Shown here: positions 1 to 6,680 of the stretch, one piece after another | Layout: each line of letters starts with the position of its first letter | Numbering within the stretch: position 1 is the stretch's first letter | NCBI GenBank assembly: GCA_030619215.1 | Contig: JAUXBV010000003.1 | Span: 1 to 19,130 of the forward strand | Direction: 5' to 3' | Length of the DNA stretch: 19,130 nt | Source of the DNA: Fibrobacterota bacterium | GTDB lineage: Bacteria > Fibrobacterota > Chitinivibrionia > Chitinivibrionales > JANQEN01 | Notes under the pieces: model-generated | Told to the model about the DNA's origin: nothing | Database searches by the model: none | What the model saw: only the letters and a program-made list of their open reading frames with translations | Translations under genes and position numbers: made by a program

Positions 1-174
1 ACAAACACCTTTTTGCACGAGCGATGGTGCAAAGGGTTCGCGGATAGTGTTGCATCCAGGCATGTATATATTCCCCTTTACTACCTGCGGTGCAGGGAAG
101 GTAAGTTTTTTGGAAAGCTCGGCAGAGAGCAGTAAGCCGGGAATTAATAATAAAGGGAGAAGTTTTTTGAACAT
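1..174 (-). CDS. secreted protein of unknown family, 5' part only
   Basis: The minus strand carries an open frame of 58 codons that starts with ATG at 174-172 and runs off the left edge of the window. The start is supported by a strong Shine-Dalgarno GGAGG at about 183-179, with a short spacer. The N-terminus is a clear Sec signal peptide: two lysines, then a Leu/Ile-rich core of about 13 residues, then a plausible SPase I site after Leu-Ser-Ala near residue 18. There is no lipobox cysteine. The visible mature part has two cysteines (residues 41 and 58) and no motif I recognise. It was found by reading the reverse complement and is too short to assign a function. The protein probably acts in the periplasm or outside the cell. 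Confidence 0.7.
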   Translation of the reverse strand, partial: MFKKLLPLLLIPGLLLSAELSKKLTFPAPQVVKGNIYMPGCNTIREPFAPSLVQKGVC

Positions 175-529
175 ATAACCTCCAGGTTAAGACATTATAA
201 ATTTTCTTTAGTTATCATTAGTTATTATATGTTTCTATATATTAATATAATACAAAAATTTTAAGCCATTATCAACTTATTGTATGTGCATTTGTAATAG
301 AACATTTTAATAAGTGATTGTGAATAGCAAAAGAACATTGAACGATGAAGGTGCTCCCCTAATATTTTCAATATACCTTAAATATAGCAAATAATAAAAG
401 ATTTTGTTTACTAAATTTATTATAATAATTTCTCATTTAGTGCAAGTATATGAGCAAAACTATTTTATACATCAGGTTATAATTCTAAAAAAACAAATTT
501 CACATAAAATTTAAGGGAAGGGATAAATA
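175..529. other. AT-rich intergenic region between divergent genes
   Basis: This stretch of about 355 bases has no convincing gene on either strand. It separates the minus-strand secreted protein from the plus-strand DUF4412-like gene, so both promoters should lie here. On the minus strand a TATAAT hexamer is readable at 199-194, just ahead of the ribosome binding site. On the plus strand TATAAT lies at 478-483, about 46 bases before the ATG. Neither has a good -35 box at normal spacing. A short direct repeat of TTAGTTAT lies near 209-226. The rest is plain AT-rich sequence. Confidence 0.5.
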
Positions 530-1339
530 ATGATTAAAAAATTCTTTCTTGTTTTTACTGTTTCCGGATTCATAATGGTTTGCTGGGCAGGCCTGCTTGT
601 TAATTTAGAGACAAAAAACCTTAAGGAAAAAAAACCGCTACAGACCTTGAAAATGTATATATCCGGGAAAAAGATCAATATGGATATCATATCAGAGGAG
701 CATAAAGGAACTACAATATTTCGGGGTGATAAGGAGCTGTTTTGGGCTATTGACCATGAGAAAAAGGAATATACTGAGATAACCAAGGAGATGATGGAGC
801 AGATGGGCCAATCCATGGGTGATGCTTTTAAGCAGATGGAGGAGCAAATGGCCAATATGCCTCCGGAGCAGAGAGCAATGATGGAACAGATGATGAAAGG
901 GCAGATGCAGATGATGTCTCAGGCTGCATCGGAACCCACCACCCTGAAGAAAACAGGGGAGAAGAAGAAGATCAGCGGATACTCCTGTACAAAATACGAA
1001 GTATTACGCGGTACGGAAAAAGTGCGTGAGATGTGGATGACGGATTGGAATAATATAAAAGACGGAAAAGAGGCTCTTGAAGCATTTGAAGCTATGAGCC
1101 GGTTTTTCAAAAGCCTGATTGAAACATGCAAGGACACTCCCTTTGCCCAGATGCTGGATAATCCCTATTCCAAGGCTAATAAGTTGAACGGTTTTCCAGT
1201 GTTGACAGTAGAGATAGACGGCGGGGTAGCTACCTATGAGACAATTTTTAAGAATATTCAGAAAAAGAGCATTCCGAAAGATAAGTTTAACCCTCCCAAG
1301 GGGTATAAATTAAACAAGCAGAATATGAAAGAAGAATAG
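530..1339 (+). CDS. secreted Met-rich DUF4412-like protein
   Basis: This 269-residue protein has an N-terminal signal peptide or anchor: a Lys-Lys start and a hydrophobic core to about residue 24. The body matches my recall of the DUF4412 family. It has an early strand pair around a 'GKKINMDII' segment, then a 'FRGDKELFWAID..KKEYTEI' block, then a Met/Gln/Glu-rich helical stretch at residues 86-131 with 14 methionines and a 'NMPPEQRAMMEQMM' core, and a C-terminal half with 'KKISGYSCTKYEV' and 'GFPVLTVEI'. The family function is unknown; members are exported. The ATG is preceded by a purine-rich AAGGGAAGGG at about 513-522. The gene stands alone and converges on the SIS gene. The Met-rich segment could bind soft metals or simply form an amphipathic helix; the sequence alone does not decide. 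Confidence 0.75.
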   Translation: MIKKFFLVFTVSGFIMVCWAGLLVNLETKNLKEKKPLQTLKMYISGKKINMDIISEEHKGTTIFRGDKELFWAIDHEKKEYTEITKEMMEQMGQSMGDAFKQMEEQMANMPPEQRAMMEQMMKGQMQMMSQAASEPTTLKKTGEKKKISGYSCTKYEVLRGTEKVREMWMTDWNNIKDGKEALEAFEAMSRFFKSLIETCKDTPFAQMLDNPYSKANKLNGFPVLTVEIDGGVATYETIFKNIQKKSIPKDKFNPPKGYKLNKQNMKEE

Positions 1340-1380
1340 GTTTAATACTAGTTTATTTAAAGTGTTTAATTTTTTTTAAA

Positions 1381-1424
1381 GGGGAAGCTTCTGCTACCCC
1401 TCCCATATTCCGATTTTAAATCGG
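1381..1424. terminator. putative stem-loops between convergent genes
   Basis: Two small inverted repeats sit between the convergent DUF4412-like and SIS genes. The first, 1381-1400, pairs GGGG with CCCC and AGC with GCT around a TTCT loop, with one A/A mismatch. The second, 1410-1424, pairs CCGATT with AATCGG around three bases and is followed on the plus strand by a short T-rich run. A T tract at about 1368-1377 lies on the other side of the first stem. The position suggests termination, but neither has an ideal stem plus U-tract. Confidence 0.35.
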
Positions 1425-1462
1425 GATCACTTTTATTATAAACATACCATACCCCAATCTTA

Positions 1463-2482
1463 TCATTGTCCCAGATACTCATTCCCGACCTTACGCGCCC
1501 GCTGCGGTTTGTCAAGGTTGATACCAAGTGCAAGGCCTATTTCAACGAGCAGGTTCCATCCGGCGCAGAGGTATATATATGGGCTCAGGTCACCGGCATC
1601 CTGTACCTTTACTGTAGTAAAGGGCGTTTCTCGGTTGGCAATGGCGACTACTTTAAGCCCGACCCCGTCAACCAGTACTTCTTTGAATTTTTCGATTTCC
1701 TCTTCAATAGGGTCAACAACAAAAACAATATCGTTCTTGTCCATAACCTCCTCAATGCCGTGAACCGCATAGGTGCCTTCGAGGAAATCGGATTTTTTCC
1801 GGGTTATCTCATTGGTTTTAAGGGTAAGCTCCTCTGCTACACCGTCATTATACCCGGCAAAGAAAATGGTTTTAGCATTAACCGCTGCCTTGATAATGTC
1901 CGGGTCAATTGACATGGTGAGCGCGTTTTCAACCATGCCTGACAGCTCGGTATATGAAACCGGTATCTCCCTGTTAGTGATATGCCTGAGAATTGACTCA
2001 TAAAATAGCGCTTGTTCAATAACGCTTTTTGTCGCAGCAACAGCCTGTTCCCAGCCGCAGGTTAGGACAAAGGTCTCCCTGCACGCCTCCTCAAGGATTG
2101 TCCCTTTATTTGCTGATAATGCATAGCGGTGCTCATTGCCTATCTCCGCGAGTTTCTTTGCAAGCAGTACAACCTCTTTGGTACGTCCCGAGTTGGATGC
2201 GCAAAAAACGGCAAAGTCAGAGAGATCGTATTGCGCAGACTGGCGTGAGCCATCGGTTGCGACATTAAGGTCCAATCCCCAGGTCAGTGTTTTACGTATG
2301 GCATTCTTTGCAGGAAAGATTCTGCTTGAGCCTTCACCCGTGAGCAGGAGGCTGCCAACCGATTGAATTTCGTTAGCTACATTGCCGGTCTGGTTCCGGT
2401 CAAAATTTTTAACCACATCAATAGTATCCATCATTTCACGTACCAGTGCATATTGCGAGTATTTCTCATCAGTAAGATTCAT
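1463..2482 (-). CDS. GlmS-like double SIS-domain sugar isomerase (no glutaminase domain)
   Basis: This 339-residue cytoplasmic protein has two sugar-isomerase (SIS) folds. The first carries LTGEGSSR (47-54), SNSGRTKEVV (96-105) and AATKSV (149-154), which line up with the phosphosugar-binding segments of the GlmS isomerase half. The second, from about 203, has FAGYNDGVAEELTLKTNEI in the place of the GlmS 'EGALKLKEI' segment, and a C-terminal LDKPQRARKVGNEY resembles the GlmS tail. The N-terminal glutamine amidotransferase domain is absent, so it belongs with stand-alone isomerase or deglycase types (AgaS- or FrlB-like) that act on amino-sugar phosphates. The substrate cannot be told. A TTG one codon upstream (2485) is also possible, but ATG at 2482 lies 7 bases after GGAG and fits better. 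It lies downstream of the DUF4954-like gene on the same strand. Confidence 0.8.
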   Translation of the reverse strand: MNLTDEKYSQYALVREMMDTIDVVKNFDRNQTGNVANEIQSVGSLLLTGEGSSRIFPAKNAIRKTLTWGLDLNVATDGSRQSAQYDLSDFAVFCASNSGRTKEVVLLAKKLAEIGNEHRYALSANKGTILEEACRETFVLTCGWEQAVAATKSVIEQALFYESILRHITNREIPVSYTELSGMVENALTMSIDPDIIKAAVNAKTIFFAGYNDGVAEELTLKTNEITRKKSDFLEGTYAVHGIEEVMDKNDIVFVVDPIEEEIEKFKEVLVDGVGLKVVAIANRETPFTTVKVQDAGDLSPYIYLCAGWNLLVEIGLALGINLDKPQRARKVGNEYLGQ

Positions 2483-2527
2483 CAATAGTCTCCTTTTTAT
2501 GTTCGGTTATGGTTAAGGTTACGATAT

Positions 2528-2602
2528 CCGTTTCGTTATTTCGTTATAGGGATATGTCTTTCGTCCTTTCTTTCACGTTACCGTTACCGATTAACGAAAC
2601 GG
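2528..2602. repeat. 11-bp inverted repeat within GTTACC-rich spacer
   Basis: CCGTTTCGTTA at 2528-2538 is matched exactly by its reverse complement TAACGAAACGG at 2592-2602. Between and around the arms, short units such as TTCGTTA, CGTTACCGTTACCG and CACCATTACCG recur, giving a low-complexity TTCGTTA/GTTACC-rich spacer. It sits in the 150-base gap between the DUF4954-like gene and the SIS gene. It could be an operator, an RNA structure in a shared transcript, or a relic of an intergenic repeat element. Confidence 0.5.
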
Positions 2603-2632
2603 GCTTCGTCACCATTACCGTAGCTTTATATA

Positions 2633-4837
2633 TTATTTTCTCTTTTTAATCTCCTCGACTGTTTTCTTAAATTCTTCCGTTTCACTCCGTACCTGTTTAA
2701 CAAAACTGTTATCTTCCACAGTTCCTATTGCAGCAGTCATCTCTTCCATATTTCTATATGTTGCCTGCCTGAACGGATTTTCATAATCCTTTTTCCTGCT
2801 GTTATATACCTCGTCGCGGATAAATTCCTGAATGGTAACAGCCCTGTCAAGCGCAGAAATCCACTGCTCAACTTTTGGACTGCCGGTACCAATCAGCTCA
2901 CAGAAGGTTGCGAACGCATGCTTCTGCTTCCGGAGAGTATATTTTTCCCAGAGCGTATCGTACCTCTCATGAATCTTTTCCCATGTATCAAGATCACCCG
3001 AGCCGATATCCGACCGCAGCTGATCCGCATCCTTTGCAGGGACAAGCTGGCCTCCGAGGTTTACCCAGTCACGCTCACGTTCACCTTTTAATGCCTCGCA
3101 CATAGATGCAAAGGTAGCGTCCCGGTTTACACACATATAATCCAGAAGGTTTTTTATAGCATAATAGTAGAGCATGTCTTCATAAGCATGGTATCCTTCA
3201 TAGGATTTGATAATGATAGCCTTGCGTTTTGACTTTTCCATTTTATCACCAAGCACCTCCAGTGAAGCTGCCTGTTCCCGGTCTCCGTTTAAAAGTTCAC
3301 GCCCGATTTTAGAAAGCTCCTCATCGCTCCTACCGTCAGATGAGTCACCTTTACTGAGCAGGCCTGCTTTGGCAGTCCATATTTCCAGCAGGCCGCGGGC
3401 ATGTATTATCTCCTCAACCGTATCAGGCGCCAGAGAATCGAATTCAATGTTCTGAATCTTATCCTTTCGCGCATCGCGTTTCTTGAATTTCCATGAATTT
3501 CTTGCAAGTGCATACATGTTGTAAAGCCACCAGAAGGCCGGTAACAATTCAAGCCGGTTTTTGCCCGCGTTGTTATTGAGAAGGGAGAAGGGCAACTGAA
3601 TATCCAGCTCTGCGGGATAGTCTGCCTTGGAGAGCAGCACAAAAGAGGCAAAGCGGCAGGAGTGCTTGACACTGGTGCACAATCCGGGCCAGAACCCTCT
3701 GCCTGCCTGAATCTCATTGTCATTTGCCCTGCTGTTGTGATTTGATCCTATCGTTGCGCCTGCTGCTATGTTGCTCTGGCCCATTACCAGGGATGCAATT
3801 AAAAAGGAGTTATTATGGTGCTGCTCATGAGCCGGGAATATAAGGTTGTTAAGCACTTCACAGCATGAGATTGTTGAATTGTCACCGAGAAATGAATTTA
3901 TCAGCCTAGCGCCGTATTTCAGGTTTGAGTTGCTTCCCAGGATAAACCGGACAGCTTTACAGCCGTAAAAAATATGGCAGCCGTTGCCCATTATACCGTT
4001 TACAAGCTCCACACCCTCTCCGATCTGCGCCGACTCGTCCTCGGTTGAGTTGATCGTCAGGTTTTTAAGCTTGTTTGCACCCTTAATATAAGCGTGAGAG
4101 CCTATCTTGACATCTTTGAGAATGCGCGAATTTTTTATTACACACTGCTCTCCAACCGTTCCATAATAACCGCGGTGAGAGTCAAAGCCGTTCTGTGTAA
4201 TCTCAATAAGCTTTTCCTGCAGCTTCGCATCATCACGATACTTTGCCCAGATATAAGCGTCTGCAGGTATTATCCCGTCAAAAGGGAGGATGCCTCTGCA
4301 ACCGGTTTCATTCATAAGGTCAAGCCATACACGGACATCTACAGATTCACCGTCTTTAAGAATGCCGTTGCCGAATTTGGAATGGTTGGTTGTATGCATC
4401 TCGTCAATGTTCGCCAGGATGCAGCGGTTTTCAATAATGTAGTGTGCCAGGTAGCGGACGTCATGGATCGCAACATCATTGCCTATATCGCAGGAAACAA
4501 TTCTGCTGTTCGTGATACCCACAGGCATCTGCAGATCATGATGCTCAAGTGTTACATTCCGTATCTCCCCAATGCGAACCAGGCCGAAGAATTCAGTGTT
4601 CCTTATCAGGTCAGGATTAAACTCATAGGTGACTAAAATGTCATTCCAGTTATCAGAGGCATTGTTGTTTCTAACAAGACGCTCGATCTCATCCGAGCGC
4701 AGATGGCGCCAGCGCTCTTTCGGCCAGGCAACCTGTGAGTTACGGAGATAGTATTCATCTTTATCGTCAGGAAGGTACTCTTTTGGAATAAAATCCTTTC
4801 CGATACTTCCTCTTGGTTTAATTGTGACATTGTCCAT
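2633..4837 (-). CDS. DUF4954-like left-handed beta-helix protein
   Basis: A 734-residue soluble protein. After an N-terminal region of about 75 residues, it shows repeated hexapeptide-like turns from about 85 to 400, for example VTLEHHDLQMPVGITNSRIV, KNSRILKDVKIGSHAYIKGA, AQIGEGVELVNGIMGNGCHI and FLGDNSTISCCEVLNN, which indicate a left-handed beta-helix like that in sugar-nucleotide acyltransferases and pyrophosphorylases. A His/Asn-rich patch (EQHHNNS 338-344, GSNHNSRAND 364-373) sits on the helix and may be the active or binding surface. The C-terminal 300 residues are mainly helical and highly charged, ending in Lys/Glu repeats. This order matches my recall of DUF4954, whose reaction is not established. 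ATG at 4837 follows GGAGGAG at a good distance. No signal peptide or membrane span. The downstream GlmS-like isomerase suggests a sugar-phosphate or nucleotide-sugar role, by inference. Confidence 0.75.
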   Translation of the reverse strand: MDNVTIKPRGSIGKDFIPKEYLPDDKDEYYLRNSQVAWPKERWRHLRSDEIERLVRNNNASDNWNDILVTYEFNPDLIRNTEFFGLVRIGEIRNVTLEHHDLQMPVGITNSRIVSCDIGNDVAIHDVRYLAHYIIENRCILANIDEMHTTNHSKFGNGILKDGESVDVRVWLDLMNETGCRGILPFDGIIPADAYIWAKYRDDAKLQEKLIEITQNGFDSHRGYYGTVGEQCVIKNSRILKDVKIGSHAYIKGANKLKNLTINSTEDESAQIGEGVELVNGIMGNGCHIFYGCKAVRFILGSNSNLKYGARLINSFLGDNSTISCCEVLNNLIFPAHEQHHNNSFLIASLVMGQSNIAAGATIGSNHNSRANDNEIQAGRGFWPGLCTSVKHSCRFASFVLLSKADYPAELDIQLPFSLLNNNAGKNRLELLPAFWWLYNMYALARNSWKFKKRDARKDKIQNIEFDSLAPDTVEEIIHARGLLEIWTAKAGLLSKGDSSDGRSDEELSKIGRELLNGDREQAASLEVLGDKMEKSKRKAIIIKSYEGYHAYEDMLYYYAIKNLLDYMCVNRDATFASMCEALKGERERDWVNLGGQLVPAKDADQLRSDIGSGDLDTWEKIHERYDTLWEKYTLRKQKHAFATFCELIGTGSPKVEQWISALDRAVTIQEFIRDEVYNSRKKDYENPFRQATYRNMEEMTAAIGTVEDNSFVKQVRSETEEFKKTVEEIKKRK

Positions 4838-5156
4838 AAATATCTGCTCCTCCGGTTAACTTGTTAACTTGTCACAGATTGTGTAACTGATTCCAATTAT
4901 AGCTTAAGTAAAATACCCAAAAATAATTGGCGATGAAAGTTTTTTCTTAAACATACGTAATGATAATAAAGGTTATTTAATTAATGGTTGATTACGTTTG
5001 AACTTTGTTGTTCTTAATTTTATTTTTTATTTGCATATTATTTAGTTCGAAAATAGAATAAAAACAATTGTATTTTTATTTGGTTATAGCTTATAATTAA
5101 AGATATATAAAAAAGATAAAATTCGGGATTGTAGTCATACATAACGGGAAGACAAT
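4838..5156. other. AT-rich divergent intergenic region
   Basis: This region of about 320 bases separates the divergent DUF4954-like and PilZ genes and holds no gene I can support. Next to the DUF4954 start it has a short tandem GTTAACTT GTTAACTT (about 4856-4871). The remainder is strongly AT-rich. A promoter candidate for the PilZ gene is listed separately; the minus-strand promoter for the DUF4954-like gene is not evident. Confidence 0.5.
5068..5097 (+). promoter_or_regulatory. candidate sigma-70-type promoter for PilZ gene
   Basis: TTGTAT at 5068-5073 and TATAAT at 5092-5097 are separated by 18 bases and lie about 60 bases before the PilZ start codon. The -10 box is perfect and the -35 box is moderate. 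In such AT-rich DNA chance matches are common, so this is a candidate only. Confidence 0.4.
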
Positions 5157-5537
5157 ATGGGTGAAAGGATAATCGACGAACGAGAATTCAAACGCGAGGA
5201 TTCTCTTAACATTGTTGATTATGTTATGCTGGGTGAAGATGGCGAGCCGGAAAGCAGCGGCATGGGGCGGACATTAAATGTAGGCGAGCGGGGGCTCCTC
5301 TTAGAGACCTATTCTCCTCTTAAGGAACAGCAGATACTCCTGGTAACACTTGGGCTGAAAGATGATATGATTGAACTAAAAGGTAGAATTACTTATGTAG
5401 GATCTTTTGAAGAGAATACATATCGCTCCGGTATTGAGTTCATGGAGATTGATGATGATGGCAAGCGTGTGCTTCATAAGTTTCTTAAAGCCTTGGTGTT
5501 TAAAAATCCCGATTCCGATAAGGGAAAAGACACTTAG
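5157..5537 (+). CDS. PilZ domain protein (probable cyclic di-GMP receptor)
   Basis: A 126-residue single-domain protein that fits the PilZ fold. The N-terminal arginine motif RxxxR is present as Arg9-Glu-Phe-Lys-Arg13. The second motif, usually D/N-x-S-x-x-G, appears as Asn41-Val-Gly43-Glu-Arg-Gly46, so the serine is replaced by glycine. The following strands (GLLLETYSPL, QILLVTLGL, IELKGRITYVG, YRSGIEFMEI) and a closing helix (KRVLHKFLKAL) are typical. The expected role is binding cyclic di-GMP in the cytoplasm and relaying it to a partner. Because one binding residue differs, affinity may be altered. The start has a GGGAAG ribosome site. The next gene is 118 bases downstream and encodes a small membrane protein. 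Confidence 0.85.
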   Translation: MGERIIDEREFKREDSLNIVDYVMLGEDGEPESSGMGRTLNVGERGLLLETYSPLKEQQILLVTLGLKDDMIELKGRITYVGSFEENTYRSGIEFMEIDDDGKRVLHKFLKALVFKNPDSDKGKDT

Positions 5538-5655
5538 CCTGATTTGTCCCGGTTTTATATGGTTGCATTATAATTCAATTAATAATATATTAAAAATGTA
5601 ATTTATTTATAGAAAAGTAGAATCAACCTATTCCTCATTAAAAAAAAGTATAACT

Positions 5656-5880
5656 ATGTTACTTTACTATGTCATTTCCGGTGTTACCCTGTTCGGTATA
5701 TTTATATTATTCCTCGTTGTAAGTAAATCCATGAACGGTATTATTAACCAGCTTCTTAAGCTCGAGTATATGTTTCAGAAAGAGTTTGAGTTCAGAAAAG
5801 AGGAGAAAGAAATTAAGCGTATGATTCAGGCAAAACTTGCTGAACGGAGAGAAGGTTTTGAGGAGGAAGAGGAAGAATAG
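5656..5880 (+). CDS. small single-pass membrane protein with charged coiled coil
   Basis: This 74-residue protein has one strongly hydrophobic segment (about residues 3-23) followed by a helical, charged tail with heptad-like spacing and a run of five glutamates near the C-terminus. It belongs to no family I can name. The topology is probably N-out, tail in the cytoplasm. The ribosome site is poor: the ATG follows an A-rich tract and AGTATAACT. Good coding character (an intact TM segment then an amphipathic charged helix) supports a real gene. It lies between the PilZ gene and gmk on the same strand and might scaffold a membrane complex, but that is a guess. Confidence 0.6.
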   Translation: MLLYYVISGVTLFGIFILFLVVSKSMNGIINQLLKLEYMFQKEFEFRKEEKEIKRMIQAKLAERREGFEEEEEE

Positions 5881-6072
5881 TTATCCTGCTTTAGTTTGAC
5901 ATCTCCTGGTTTTAATGAATCCAGCAATCTATACTTTTGCAATTACCTCTAAGGTCAATTTCCTTATTTCTTTAATATCAGCGGAATTGTGAGTTTTAAT
6001 ATCGCCTCCCGCATATTAATTTATAACTGTAGACTGATTAATAAATACAAATAAATTTATGAGGCCGGTACA

Positions 6073-6672
6073 GTGAACTCTGAAGCTGAATCAAATAATC
6101 AAAAGCGTGGAAAGATAATCGTATTTTCAGCAGCATCCGGCGTTGGGAAAACCACGATTCTTGACCACCTCAGAAGTGTGATGCCCCGCCTTATCTATTC
6201 TGTTTCCGCAACGACAAGGAAGCCGCGTTCTCACGAAAAGGACGGCATCCATTACTTTTTTATGAGCGTTGATGAATTCAGGAAAAAGATAGAAGCTGGT
6301 GAATTTGCCGAATGGGCGGAAGTGCACGGTAATTATTATGGAACACCAAAGAGTTTTATAAACCGGGCAGTAGAGTCGGGCAGGCATATAGTCATGGATA
6401 TAGACGTTTATGGGAAGGTTACTTTCGATCAGGCATATCCGGAGGCTATTGGCATTTTCATTGAACCTCCGTCTACGGAAGAACTTGAGAAAAGGCTTCG
6501 CAGAAGGGGAACCGATTCGGAAGAGACCATAAAGCTGAGGCTGAGCAATGCTGCGAAAGAGACGGCATTTGCAGAGAATAATGGCAAGTATGAACACACA
6601 ATTGTCAATGATGACCTGGATAGGACAAAACACGAGGTAATTGATCTGGTTAACAAGCTAATAAATAAATAA
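6073..6672 (+). CDS. gmk: guanylate kinase
   Basis: This 199-residue enzyme phosphorylates GMP to GDP with ATP, an essential step of guanine nucleotide synthesis in the cytoplasm. The P-loop is SAASGVGKTT (19-28), with Ala20 where the family usually has the first glycine. The GMP-binding signature SATTRKPR (45-52) with E-x-DGIHYFF, the WAEVHGNYYGT segment and the DIDVYGK segment (family usually DIDWQGA) follow, then the Arg-rich lid RLRRRGTDSEETI. Length is normal for the family. The start is GTG at 6073 with GAGG at 6061-6064; the ATG at 6059 is out of frame. It is followed after only 8 bases by the FHA-ABC fusion, so the two are likely co-transcribed. The paralogy question (is this the only Gmk) cannot be settled here. 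Confidence 0.93.
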   Translation: MNSEAESNNQKRGKIIVFSAASGVGKTTILDHLRSVMPRLIYSVSATTRKPRSHEKDGIHYFFMSVDEFRKKIEAGEFAEWAEVHGNYYGTPKSFINRAVESGRHIVMDIDVYGKVTFDQAYPEAIGIFIEPPSTEELEKRLRRRGTDSEETIKLRLSNAAKETAFAENNGKYEHTIVNDDLDRTKHEVIDLVNKLINK

Positions 6673-6680
6673 ATTATTAT

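Noticed and set aside
4094..4636. 180-residue plus-strand open frame
   Set aside because: It lies wholly antisense to the DUF4954-like gene, which has clear beta-helix repeats and a ribosome site.
5881..6020. Minus-strand stretch encoding about 28 residues (including DIKEIRKLTLEVIAKV) before a stop
   Set aside because: It has protein-like character but no start or ribosome site, is broken by stops on both sides, and matches no family I can name.
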